DNA of 64,000 nucleotides from Linum tenue. Taxonomy: Eukaryota > Streptophyta > Magnoliopsida > Malpighiales > Linaceae. Numbering within the stretch: position 1 is the stretch's first letter; every line of letters starts with the position of its first letter. A program made the position numbers and the translations under genes. Shown here one piece after another: positions 35,601-47,684 of this stretch. The notes under the pieces were generated by a model. That model saw only the letters and a list, made by a program, of their open reading frames with translations, was not told the DNA's origin and ran no database searches. Location: the NCBI GenBank assembly GCA_946122785.1, contig CAMGYJ010000010.1, positions 13,181,467-13,245,466 on the forward strand. Reading direction: 5' to 3'.

Positions 35601-37560
35601 AAAAAGACATATTTTTCTACAAGGTCCCACAAAAAACCAAATGGATGTGGATGAAGAAATTTTTTTTGTTCAAGAGTTGGTTGTTATTTGGAGAAGTGAA
35701 AAGGAATTTTTAGCCCAGAGCTCTGGAATCAAATGGTTGCAAGAAGGGGACCAGAATACAACCTTCTTCCACTCCATAATCATCCAAAGGCATTGTAACA
35801 ACCGAATACTCAAATTACAAACGGAGGAAGGTGTCTTGCTAAAATCATCAGGCCCACTGAAGGAACATATTCGAACATATTTTTTTACAACTCTTCAAAA
35901 CCAGAGATTTTTCCTAAGAGGGTACTAGAATAATTGATTCACTCGAAGGCTTTCCTACTATTGTGAACAGTGATATGAACGTGGACCTCTCATCCACTTT
36001 CACCATTGCTGAGGTTTTAGGTGTGGTGTTCGATATGGGTCCACCAAAGCACCAGAACTAGATCGCTTGGCCGACCTAGCCAGTTCTTTAGGAAATTATG
36101 GTACATCTTGAGAGAGAAGTTTTGCAATGAGGTGATCTCTTTATTTAACTCTAGCTCTATGCTTGAAGGCTAGAACACACCACACATTGCACTGGTCCCC
36201 AAAACTGACTCCCGGAGCTTATCAGCCAATACAGACAATTAATTACTGTGATATTCCTTATAAGGTCATTACCAACAATCTCATTTCTCGCTTTCAGAAA
36301 TGGCTTCCACAATTGGTGTAAGAAGTTCAAATGGACTTCACTAGGAATAGATGGGACATGATGCTCAAGTTTGGTATGTGCAAAACATATGATCTTGTCG
36401 AATGGGACTGCTTTGAGAATATACTTAAGAAGTATGGTTTTAGTGATTAGTGGTGAAATTGGATACAACAATGCGTCTGAATTGTATAGTTCAACATTCT
36501 TATCAATGGTGAAGAGTCGGATAAATTCACTCCCTCCTAATAAATAAGACAGGGCAATCCATTTTCCCCTCTCCTTTTCATTCTTTATGTTCAATGCCCT
36601 TACTTTCATTATTGACAATGCAGTTTCTACCAACCACATTCAAGGTATTAATCACAATAGGTACTGCACCACTCCCACTCACTGCTTGTTCACTGATGAT
36701 ACAATGATCTTTGGGAAAGCCTATACACTTGAAGCCTTGTGTATCATGGAAATCATCAAGGACTATGGAGCGATTACATGACAGAAGTCAACAACACAAA
36801 ATATTATATCTTCTTAAAAAACAATGTGTTAGTTGTGGAAAGGACAAACATCATTCAAATGATTGGTTTTGCTGCTTCAAACTGTCATTTTAAATATCTG
36901 GGAGCTCCAACAAAGTGGGGGAGAACGAAGAAAGAAATCTTTCAATTCCTTTCCCTAATAATTGAAAAAACGCGAAGGATGGAAGCGCTTGTTACTCTCT
37001 AGTAGGGAAAGAGGCACTACTCAAAGTTGTTTTTCAAGCTATTCCTATTTTCATCATGTGCCTTTTCCTCCTCCCAGCTTCCATCATCCAAAAAATGGAC
37101 ACTTTGATAAAAAAAAAAATTCTAGTTTAGATCAATGAACAAAAGAACCATTTGCAGTGTAATGGCAAAGTCCTTTGTTCCCCTAAGGAAGAAAGAGGGA
37201 TTGAATTTTGTTCCTTCATAGAATTGAACCAAGCACTCCTGGAAAAGCAGACATAGCGATTCTTCATTAGTCATATTTCTTTGTGGGCTCGACTAATAAA
37301 ATAATTGTCCTTCCCAAGATTGAACTTCTTATTTGCAAGATAAGGAAGTAAACTCTCATGGAGTTGGTCTTGTCTCTGGGAGACGAGGAAATTTCTCAAG
37401 ATGGTGATTGTCATAATAAATGGGAATGAGAACTCAACAAAAATCATCAAAGATCCATGGATCCCTTTGCTAGCAGGAAGGAAAATCCATTGGGATTCAG
37501 TGGATGATACAATGGTAATCAACTGGATTTTATCAAACTGACTAGACATGGAACCTCACT
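35600..37560 (+). pseudogene. Decayed non-LTR (LINE/L1) reverse transcriptase
   Basis: Plus-strand blocks in the order of a plant L1 ORF2 are visible: SGIKWLQEGDQNTTFFHS (35730s); a broken RT palm with YDLVEWDCFENILKKYGFSD (about 36385-36450) and RQGNPFSPLLFILYV (about 36545-36590); LFTDDTMIFGKAYTLEALC, a variant of the F/YADD box (about 36690-36740); KYLGAPTKWGRTKKEIFQF (about 36890-36950); and a thumb/RNase-H-linker-like tail to about 37540. Many stops and shifts are present. There is no clear poly(A) end. Confidence 0.8.
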
Positions 37561-37907
37561 TTTTATAATAACTTTTTTTATCAAACAAACTAGTTCTAGT
37601 ATATAATCGTTTCCATTTGAAATGCAGTATCAAGTATCAACGCCTTTGTTGTAAAAAAAGACTTACCCTATTGAGTAATGATATTCAGACACGTGCCATC
37701 TATCAATGGCAACAGTAAAAATGAACTAGATGAACAATTGAATTTGAAAGTTCAAACCGAGAGACGGAGATGGGTTTAGGGCCCATTACACGGTGGTGCT
37801 GGAAAAGTTGATGGGTGTTGATAAAGACACCTGGCATTTGCATCAAAGATCAAACCTAAACCTAAGAAACTTGCGGGCCCATTTATTCTCCCACGTAATA
37901 AGATTAA
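37561..37907. other. Spacer
   Basis: Non-coding sequence between the LINE remnant and the MITE; nothing recognisable is seen. Confidence 0.5.
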
Positions 37908-38178
37908 GGGGTCGTTTGGATGGATCAATTGTAAAACGAGACAATTTGACCAATTGTTTCATTTTACAAAACGAGTCATTTAAAACGAGTCAATTCAGAT
38001 TACCTGCCCCCACCCCAGACAATTGTAATTGGCTCAAAATGAGTCAATTCAGAATTCCCCAGCCCAAATTGCTTCATCCAAATTTTCTGCTGCCAAACGG
38101 ATCAATCTGACACAATTGACTCAAAACGAGACAATTGTGTCAGATTGATCCATTAGAATTCCTCATCCAAACGACCCC
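37908..38178. mobile_element. PIF/Harbinger-type MITE, 271 bp
   Basis: Perfect inverted ends GGGGTCGTTTGGATG / CATCCAAACGACCCC are flanked by TAA at 37905-37907 and 38179-38181. The interior repeats CAATTGTNTCAGATTGATCC-like and AAAACGAGTCAATTCAGA motifs. The ends resemble those of the 14827-15170 MITE. Confidence 0.9.
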
Positions 38179-38181
38179 TAA

Positions 38182-41100
38182 GAATCTTCTTTTGCTTCCA
38201 GACTCAACTGGCCCATTCTACCTACCAGGGCCCAATCAGGATCATGTACGTACATTATATGCACCAAGCGGCAGGGGTTTCTCATCAAAGTCAAAAAATA
38301 CCGCCGAATACATACTTGTCACTAGTTTTCTACCCGGCCAGTTGGCCGGAGAAGTTCATTTTATTATTTATATTAGTTAACTTATCTACATATTTTGAAC
38401 TTTTTGGATCTTGTATACATTTTATGCTCTCGCTTCATAAGTGAAAATGTGGTATGTCTATATCGAATAATATTTAATAGTTAGCACACTCGCTTGTGAT
38501 GTTTTTATTCTCTTATCATAAATCATGTCGTAAAGGTTTATCACGTCCCATTTAGGATCGTATATAAAAAAATTTCCACCAAGACGCTCAAATTTATTAT
38601 CTTATACAACATATATCAATTCATGATTCTCGAGTTTGTACGAACTCTCACCCAATTAACCAGAGTTCAAATTATTGGAAAAATATACTTGATTACTGGA
38701 TAAATTATGTTTATCCCAATTGAAATTTGACACACATCGTATCCCTTAAAATGATTAAATTCTCTAAACCTCACTCATTTTTATTGTTGATGTTCATGAA
38801 GTCTTTGTACAGCAACTTATTACAATTGCTAATATTTTAAGTTTGTACTAACCCTCAACCCATGCATTTTGTCTAGATGTTCGTTTAGAATCTGAATCCA
38901 AGGATTGATAAAAAAAAATCTGAATCCAAGGATTCATATACACTGTCGAAGGTTCTCATCTTAACATGTTCCTTCAATGTATAACTTTTCAACTATTTGA
39001 ATGTCCATTCGCTAAAATTTCTTTATATTTGGTGTTTGTTCTAGAACAAAATTTCATTACTTATATTAATAATTGGTAAAGTGTGTATACGACCGACAAA
39101 TATTTCAGGTGCATTCAAAATTATATATTCCTTGAATAATTAACTTATAATTTTTTAACAAAATATTTTGTAGCAAAATTTAAAAGTTCATCCAAACATT
39201 GTGACTTTTCACGTGTATTTAAATTATTGGATGTATTGTAGACACATCTATTGTTATTATCTAAACATATATATTGTTAATATCTAAACATATATATGAT
39301 ATATGACATCTATTGTTAATATCTAAACATATATATGAGAGTTTATTTTACTTTCAACGCTAATTAATACCTTTGAACTCTTCTCCTTGGGTGGAATATG
39401 ATATCATTTTTTTTTATTATTGCCAAAATTTGGTATGAAATTACAGACTCACAACTTACAATTTTCTTACTAAACTCATATTTATTAAATATTCTTCTTT
39501 TGACCCAATAGCTCGGTTTACACTATTGTAACTATAAATATTTTTTGTTATATATGTGAAGTAAAACATTAATGTTTATTTATTACCTCAATTTTCGAAT
39601 TTAGTTTTTTCTTAGCATGAAATGTGTTGTTTAACATACATCCTTAACAAAGATTTCTCAAAATTTCATACATTTCATTTTTCAAGTCATCTCATGTCTC
39701 ATCCTAGAATATGAAGTCAAAGTTCATCAACTATTATACTCAAGTCATTTTAGAAACTTAACTTTATAATTTTTAACAATAAATAACTCCAAGTGTGAAA
39801 AAAAAATTTCTTAGCATAAGATGTAAGACCTCAATAGAGCTTGCTCAATCAACATGACCTAGAGAAAATATTAGTAATGTAAACTTAGGATACATTATAA
39901 ATACTGCACATGCTATTCATATGTTTTCACTTGATCAGAATGAATAAGAAGTTTTTTTAATAAATCACTATTATTTCTTGGTCAAGTTTCTTTCAGACCT
40001 TATCGAAAAAATATTATTATTTTTGTGTGTTTGTTTAAATTATTCATTAAAAAGTAAATTATTATTAAGTTTTAGTAAAAATGAGCAGAAATTTACATGG
40101 TAATCTTTAATCATATATTTTTTTTGTTTAAAAAGTGTGATATATATGTCACTCTACGAACATTAGTATACTGTTGCGTACATCGATATAATGAAAAACC
40201 AAAATGTGATATATGTCACTCTCCATCATGATTGTCATGTCAGCCGACATGCCACCGGTTGAACCATTCAACCGGTACCAGTCATGAAATCGACATGACA
40301 CCATCGGTATGATCGTTATGATCGTTTTACGAATTTCTAAGTAGATTACGTAGTTTTAGTGAATTTTTTTTTGGTAAAACGTTTTAGTGAATTTAAGTAT
40401 GAGTACATGCAATTTTATTTGAAATATCATATTTTATTCAAATATCAATATGAATTGTACGTAAATTGTCTTCAAATATGGTTTATATATGATTAAATTC
40501 ATTTGATATTAATACTTTTTGATATTTCTATATATTTTATTATCCGGCATGAAACGACACAAACCGGTTGTACCACTGGTAAAACCATTCCCCTTGCTAA
40601 ACCGGTTTGATAACCTTTCTCTCTATATATTATTTATAGATATAATGCAAAAACAAAAGCAAAATAATTATTGGATAAAAGAGAATTAAATATTAAATGA
40701 AGAGAGAGGGACAACTCCATAAATAGGTCAATAACTATTTTTTTTGGTAAAAAAATTGTCCACCTTGGCAACTTGAGATCTCTTCAAGTGCTTATGTGGC
40801 AAAAGTTTAATTTTGAATTGCCATAATATTATGTATAGATAGATAGATAACTCATAAGGTTAACTAGTTGGTGACGTAACAATTAATAATTATAATTCAC
40901 TGACTGCTATTTTAAGTTGGCCCTCTCATCTCGATAATCTGAAATAATTGAGTTGAATTGATACGAGATAGAGTATCTTAATTTTTCATTAAAAAATTTT
41001 CGGTTTGGATATTTCGAATTTGAATATTAGTTGTTGGTTTTCTTATCTAGTACATATGATGTGTTTGTATGAACTTTAAAGTACTCAAGAGTTGAATTTT

Positions 41101-41989
41101 TTATTTTAATAGATATGTAGCGAATGATCTCGAGAGTTACGGCATAGTAATAGTGCTGGAAGTTTGAATAACACAGAAAGCGTATTATGAACTAGGTAGC
41201 TAGGGACCATTATGTCGAAATCATAGCAACCCATCTTCCAAAATATCTTTGTTTTTCTGTCAGTTTATTATAACAGTACATATGGATCTATGAAAGAGAT
41301 GTGTGGACGACTGGATGCACCAAAATATTTTTATCAATCAATCTCCTTGAAAACAAGGCTTAGTTACATACTTACCGTTTACTTCAGTTTTAATAGGGGC
41401 TGCGGTTTGAGCAAGACAAGTATTGAATCGCTTAACATATGGAAGTGTCAATCAGAGTGTGACGTTTAATTTCTTCTATATCCGTTTCCAAAGCACAAGC
41501 ATATAATAATAGATGATAGGTCCGGTTAATTAAAGTTGAAAATAAACCACTTGGACCATAGGAATCATTACACGTGTGCATGTTGTCCTAAGCTAGTTGC
41601 TGGCTGATCCTAGTTTTCAGAGTTGGCTGCATGCTTTCAGATTTAAGTAGAGCAAGATTTAGTGGTATAGCATATGAATGATAATGAACTTGTAGCGCCA
41701 CTGCCTCCTAATAAATTAGTACAAACTACAAAGCGCAACTACTCTTGGACTTAAGCCAGTGGAGACTTTGGACTATAATCCAGTGGTGGCAGAGGCAGTG
41801 TCTATTTGGAATTGGAAGGTGGGTTCCAGTACCTATTTCGGCTTGGGAGAAAATTGGGGTATATATTGTTGGTTCGGTTAAGGGTGGGAATTAAAAGTCA
41901 AACATGTTCAGTTCCATGAAATGCATTATAAATTTATATAAAGATTAAAATAACAATAATAATATTAAAGCAAAACCTTCGTGTACTTG
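38182..41989. other. AT-rich intergenic region
   Basis: No gene, RNA gene or complete transposon is seen. A short tandem duplication of TATTGTTAATATCTAAACAT units lies at about 39246-39345. The 40220-40620 stretch holds several ACCGGT/AACCGGTT-containing blocks that look like a degraded repeat. Confidence 0.5.
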
Positions 41990-42420
41990 TGGATTATGGG
42001 TATACTTGGAGTTAGGATTTGTTTTTTTTTTTTACCGGAGTTAGGATTTGTTCTAGCAAATCTATATACGTCTTGTATGTTGTACATATAGTTGATCAAC
42101 AAAATTAGAAGTATAAAAACTTGAGGAGAAATCCTATTCATTGGCTAGTATTAATCTTACATAACCAGACAGGAGACATCTTAACGAAGGCTGTAGGATC
42201 AAGAAGATATTAGTACTTATATTTCAAATTAATGCTTCGAACTCAACATCAATTTGATTTGAGAGGGGGTGTTAATTATGGGAATCATTTTGTAATTAGT
42301 CAAGTTGGAGTTAGGATTTGTACTAGCAAACCTATATAAATATTGTATGTTGTACATAGTCGATCAACAAAATAGGAATGCTAAACCCTGAGAAGAAAAT
42401 GATCTCCATCGACTAGTACC
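41990..42420 (+). mobile_element. Ty1/copia 3' end and LTR remnants
   Basis: ATCTTAACGAAGGCTGTAGG (42178) encodes ILTKAVG, matching the end of copia RNase H (DIxTKxL). It is followed by a GAGAGGGGG polypurine tract (42261-42269) and then TGTTAATTATGGGAATC, the expected LTR start (42270). The LTR segment GTTAGGATTTGTACTAGCAA to about 42400 also occurs, diverged, at about 42040-42130, as expected for a second LTR with the interior deleted. Confidence 0.65.
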
Positions 42421-42609
42421 ATCATGATGACACCACGTTAAAAAGCTTTTTGTGTCTTTCTCGAATTCAGTATTCTCTTATTGTCTTAGATGACTAATTT
42501 TGTTGCTCTTTAGTTTTCCCACAAACTCATTCTCCTCTTGGTATTAATAAGTTTTTTTTTATAATGTATCCTCTCTCCTTCTTTCGTGCTCTGTAGGAAA
42601 CCCTTCGTG

Positions 42610-43719
42610 ATGGCTTCCTCGCCGTCGGCTTCTTCGCCGGCTGGCGAGGGTTTCTCGTCTTCGACATCCTGGGCTCGTCTCTTCTTGGTGGCTCCAGAAA
42701 AGCGCATTACATATCGTCCACCTGAGAGGGTTAACGATGGATTTCGAATTCCATGTAAAGGAGAAGGGCACTGAGAGATGGAAGATGTCTTTGATTGGGC
42801 AATTCGCCGGGAAGCGTCCTAAGGTTGCAGAGCTTTAGTCGTGGGCAAACCGACTTTGGGGGAGGGACGGATTGGTGTCTTTTTCGCGATTTGGTCCTAA
42901 GATGCTGGTATTTCAATTCCCTTCGAGTTCATCTTGTGATTGGGTGTTTACATCGGGGCCTTGGCATTTGGGGGGAATCCAGTTTTCTTTCGCAAATGGG
43001 AAGTGGGTATTCAACCTATTGAGGTAGAATCTCTGCTAATCTGGGTTAAGATCTTGGGGTTACCTTTGGATTATTTGGGGCAAGATGGTATTGAATGGGT
43101 TGCTAGTACTATGGGGAGGCCTTTTTGGACAGACCAAAAAGCTAGGTTTGGAGATCAGTTGGGGTTTTCGAAGGTCTGTATTGAGTTGGAAGCTGATTTT
43201 GATTTCCCAAGACGGATTAAACTGTATCCGGATAATGATCCTACTTTTGAGATTGGGGTGGAGTATCTGCAGCTTCCGCGAGCTTGTTCAAAGTGTTGTT
43301 TGTTTGGTCATAGCTGTCCTCAGGAGCCAATTCGAGAATGGCGAGAGAAGGAGAGGGTGGATCTAGATGTATCGGAGGAAGTGCTTAATCTATCTAATGC
43401 GGGTGCTGGGCCGGTTGAGAATGGTGAAGAAGATCATGGGAATGAGGGGTCTGCTGAAGATGTGGAGGATGTTGACAATGAGGGAAAAGAGTTGGTGGAA
43501 AAGTTGGTTGGTCAGGTGATGAATGAGGATCAGTTGATAGCAGATATAAATGTTGTTGAGGAACCTGTTTTAAACATTGATGCCGTTGAGATTCAAGCTC
43601 CTTCATCAATTGGGAGCCCCCCTCTGAGTTTTGCTCAGGTGGTTAGGGGGTCACCGCCTTCGGGAGGGAGTCCTTCTACTACTGAGCAAACTGCTGAGAC
43701 TGAAAAGTTGCCAGACTGA
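42610..43719 (+). pseudogene. LINE ORF1 (DUF4283 and zinc knuckle)
   Basis: Starts MASSPSASSPAGEGFSS. After a shift it reads KMSLIGQFAGKRPKVAEL then TAG (42836-42838) where CAG would give Gln, then FSRFGPKMLVFQFPSS. After another shift near 42965 it reads FFRKWEVGIQPIEVESLLIW, continuing VKILGLPLDYLG (DUF4283), then the CCHC-like CSKCCLFGHSC (about 43288-43320) and an acidic C-terminal tail. ORF1 proteins of plant L1s bind RNA. Confidence 0.85.
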
Positions 43720-43984
43720 GAACTTACAGTTCCATCATGCTCAGAGGGAAATAGAGGCAATGATTATAGGCAAGGAGAACATCAAGCCTCCAGATAAAGG
43801 AAAGAGGGTTTGGATTGACTCTCCGCTGATCCCCTATCAACCGAGGAAAGGAGGTAAGGGGGTAGGGCTAGAGGGAAGAAATGAGAATCATTACCTGGAG
43901 GCTGGAATACAAGAGGGTTTAAGGCAAATAGTAAGTATATAGCTTAAGAAAATAAACAAATACAACATAGACATAGTATATGTT

Positions 43985-46365
43985 CTTGAACCAAGAATAA
44001 GAGACTCTGAGACAGACAAGCTAGTTGAAAAGCGCTTCCCAGATTGGAAAACAAAGATTAAGCATAAAGACTCTGGTTTGGGGAAGATTTGGTTGGTCTG
44101 GAAGAAGGACGTTCCACTTACAGTTTTGCACTCTTCTGATCAGTTTGTTCAGTTTATGGTGGGGGGAGGGTTCAACCTTTTTTCGGGATAGTGGTTTATG
44201 CAGCTAATGATGAGAACATGAGACAAGCTCTTTACAACGATTTAAAGAGAATTAGAGTAACAACTGCTCCCTGGATTGTTATGCGATATTTTAATGACAT
44301 AAGGTATCCTTCAGAGGCCTCAAACTCACCTAGAGTTGATGTACCTATGACTGTCTTCAATGACTGGATAAATGATTTGGAGTTGGAGGAGCATCAGGAT
44401 ACTGTGCCTTGGTTTACCTGGCTTAATAAGCAGGTGGCTAATCCTATTGCAAAGCGCTTGGACAGGGTATTGGTAAATTTCTCATGGTTGGATTCAATTA
44501 AAGAAAGCAAGGTTCATTTCCAGGCTCCAGGCATTTCGGATCATTGCCCCATGTATGTTGATACTGCAGCTGAATTGAAGTCGGTTCCCAAACCGTTCAA
44601 AATTTTCAGGTTTTGGATTCCCCATCCAAAATTTGATTCATTATTAGAGGAGGCTTGGAGGAGTAATGTGACTGGTCACCCACTGATCAGAGTCAGCCAG
44701 AAACTGAAGAACTTAATAATTTACTAAGGAGGCTGAATAGAGAGGAATACTCAGATCTGTCAGAAAGAGTTAAAATGAAGGAGAGGGAAGTTAATGACAT
44801 TCAGCAACAGGCTCTTGCTGCTCCATCTACATATCTGTTTGACACTGAAACCAAGTTGGGACTAGAACTAAGAACACTATTAGATGCAGAAGAGACTTTC
44901 TACAAGCAAAAATCTAGAGAGAGTTGGCTTAAAACAGGAGACATGAACTCTGCTTTCTTTCATCGTGTAGTCAGAGTAAAGGAGCGTAGAAGTACTATAA
45001 GGGTTATGAAGAATGAGGAAGGAAAGAAAATTACGGATGTTGAAGAGATGGCTCAGATAGTAGTCAGGTTTTACAAAAGGTTACTAGGGGTCGAGGATCC
45101 CGAAGTTATTGTCCAGCCTGATGAATGTTTTGATGATTTGCTGCGAAGGAAGCTCTCCAAGGAGCAGACTGAGGGTCTTTGTGAACCTTTCACGGATGAA
45201 CAGATTAAAGAGGTGATTTTTGCTATGGATGGTGATAAGAGCCCTGGCCCAGATGGATTTTGAGCTGCTTTCTTTCAGTATGCCTGTTCTCTCATTGGTC
45301 TTGAGGTATGTTAAGCCATTAAATTCTGCTTTGAACATGATAGAATTCCTAGACCTATAAATGCAACAATTCTTTCATTAATCCCAAAGGTTTCAAACCC
45401 TGATGAGATGAAAAATTTCAGACCACTCTTCTGCTGTAATATCCTACAAAAATGTATTTCTAAGCTCATTGCAAATAGGCTTAGTTCTCTCCTCCCTTTT
45501 CTGATCAGAAAAAATCAAACAGCCTTTGTGAAAGGTAGGCTAATAGGAGAGAATATCTTGCTAGCTCATGAACTAGTTAGTAGATACTCCCACCAAAATG
45601 TTTCTCCCCACTGTGCTATTAAGATTGATTTGATGAAAGCGTTTGATTCGGTTGATTGGAGCTTTATAATTCAAGTGTTAAGGTGCATGAATTTCCCAGA
45701 TAGATTTGTGAACTGGATTCGCATGTGTGTGGGGACACCTATGCTCAGTGTATGCTTCAATGGGGGATTAGTGGGGTACTTCTCAGCTAAGAAAGGATTC
45801 TGGCAGGGAGATCCATTGTCTCCCTACCTGTTTTCAATTGGAATAGAAATTTTCTCATGTCTTATAGATAAGTCTGCGAGGGAGGGATTTTTTTCCATAC
45901 CATCCTATGGGCAAAGGGATCTCCCTCACTCACTTGTGGTTTGCTGATGACCTGCTGGTCTTTTCAAATGCTTCAAACTATGGTATCCAAGAATTGCAGA
46001 ATGTGTGATCTAAGTTTAAAAGCATTTCTGGCCTAAAATCAAATCCAGTAAGTGTGAAGTTTTCTTTGGTGGTTTGGATGAGGGTGAAAGGAAGGTTAGA
46101 GCAAATAGATTTGGATATCAGTTGGGTTCTTTCCCTGTCCGATACCTAGGGGTTCCCCTGATCTCGGGCAAATTGAGTTTAAATGCCTGACCTTTGATTT
46201 ATAAGATTGTGGCTAGGTTAAGAAGTTGGCAGGCAAATTCTCTCACTTATGCAGGTCGTATTAAGCTGGTAGGGTCAGTTCTTTATAGCCTGGCTCAGTT
46301 TTGGATGTCAGTTATTAAGGAAGTGGATAAAATTTGTAGCAATTTTGTTTGGCGTGTGAAAGAAG
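43985..46365 (+). pseudogene. LINE ORF2, endonuclease and reverse transcriptase, part 1
   Basis: Apurinic-type endonuclease blocks: LEPRIRDSETDKLVEKRF, APWIVMRYFNDI, RLDRVLVNFSWLD and ISDHCPMYVD (43990-44570; active-site GDFN is replaced by RYFN). Then SWLKTGDMNSAFFHR (44930s) and the RT palm: DKSPGPDGF (45235), FVKGRLIGENILLAHE, KIDLMKAFDSVDWSF (motif A, about 45620-45660), GFWQGDPLSPYLFSIGIE (45795-45850) and FADDLLVFSNASN (45945). Stops and several frameshifts, for example before the FADD box, make it inactive. Confidence 0.9.
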
Positions 46366-47489
46366 GGCTAACTATCATAAATGGTCACAAAACTATTCAC
46401 TTTGTACAAAACGGTCACAAACCTTTAATTTTGCACGTTTCAGTAACTTATGTTTGTACTAATAACAAAATGGTAATTCCGTCCATCTCCATCCAAAATT
46501 CCGTTAGTTTGCCCCAATCAGCACGCCATGTCATCAACAAATAACAATAAAAAACCAATAAACCAAACCAATTAAAACCAAACTCAATTCCACCTAAAAA
46601 TTATACCCAATAAAAATACAAATCCAATCTGAGAACAGGACTCAAATATGTTTTCCTCTCTCTGTAACCCTAATCCGACAATCATCCTCACGATACAATC
46701 ATCATCTCCCAATCCAAAATCATCCACCAAAATTGGTTTGGTGAGGAATCATACATTTTCATGAAGCTGTCTGTTGCATTTCTTCCCCTGAGGCCCAGAT
46801 GCTTGGGGCCTCAATTACCCCGTCGTATCTCAATCGCTAGAAGCTATATTGTTGCCGGCTGATCAGCAACAGGCTTGCAGTGAACGGCGGGATGCTGCGA
46901 CCTCAGTAGGCGGCGGCGTTTCCAAAGTGGTTCGGGGGCCTACAGTTCTGCAACCGAAGACGAGCCTCTTTCTCCCGCCCCTGAAATTATACCTCCCGCT
47001 CTCTCCCACCTGCCTCCTCTCGATTACCACTCGCGGCGACGGCGATGACGACCCACTGCTGGCACCCGAAGCGCCGGACTGGGGAGAATCCAGGTCCAGG
47101 TCAGAATCAAGGGAATTGGAGTCGGATCTTAAAGCAGGGGATAGCGATTCTTCTTCTTCTTCGAGCTTTACGGGCAATCTAACCGAGTTTTTCTGCTCAC
47201 GGTCTCGCTCGGATTGGATTTGTATTTTTATTGGGTATAATTTTTGGGTGGAGTTGAGTTTGGTTTGGTCTGGTCCGGTACAATTGGTTTGGTTTATTGG
47301 TTTTTTATTATTATTTGTTGATGACATGGCGTGCTGACTGGGATAAACTAACGGAATTTTGGATGGAGATGGACGAAATTACCATTTTGTTATTAGTGTA
47401 AACATATGTTACTGAAACGTGCAAAATTAAAGGTTTGTGACCGTTTTGTACAAAGTGAATAGTTTTGTGACCATTTATGATAATTAGCC
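46366..47489. mobile_element. Pack-MULE-like element, 1124 bp, inserted in the LINE
   Basis: Long terminal inverted repeats of roughly 270 bp (46366-46640 and 47205-47489; ends GGCTAACTATCATAAATGG and its reverse complement with one change) are flanked by a perfect 10-bp duplication GTGAAAGAAG at 46356-46365 and 47490-47499, which suits the Mutator superfamily (about 9-11 bp). The non-repeated core of about 560 bp is GC-rich and unlike its surroundings. There is no transposase. Confidence 0.92.
46641..47204. other. GC-rich core of the Pack-MULE, probable captured host sequence
   Basis: Open frames exist on both strands (minus: LPVKLEEEEESLSPALRSDS then SNSLDSDLDLDSPQSGASG; plus: CSERRDAATSVGGG). 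The minus-strand Ser/Asp-rich reading looks more protein-like, but I recognise neither and the frames run into the inverted repeats. The sharp composition change supports capture from a genic source. Confidence 0.5.
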
Positions 47490-47684
47490 GTGAAAGAAGG
47501 GGTCAAGCTTAAAGCAAACATGGCTTTGCATCATCTTACGTTCCCTAAAAATGAAGGGGGTATGGGTTTCAGAGATTTATCAAGCTGGAATCCGGCCTGT
47601 ATGACAAGGCACATTTGGTTGATACTACTGCAAGAAGGATCTATATGGGTTGCCTGGATCAACAGATTCAAGCTTAAGGGCAGG
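47490..47684 (+). pseudogene. LINE ORF2, part 2 (between the insertions)
   Basis: Continues the C-terminal part of plant L1 ORF2: KANMALHHLTFPKNEGGMGF, then RDLSSWNPACMTRHIWLIL, ending WINRFKLKGR at the solo-LTR insertion site. Confidence 0.85.

Noticed and set aside
36157..36639. 160-aa minus-strand open frame
   Set aside because: It is antisense to recognisable LINE reverse-transcriptase blocks on the plus strand and has no domain of its own.
46849..47337. Open frames on both strands (162 and 154 aa) in the Pack-MULE core as genes
   Set aside because: Both run into the terminal inverted repeats and show no recognised domain; they are better explained by GC-rich captured sequence.
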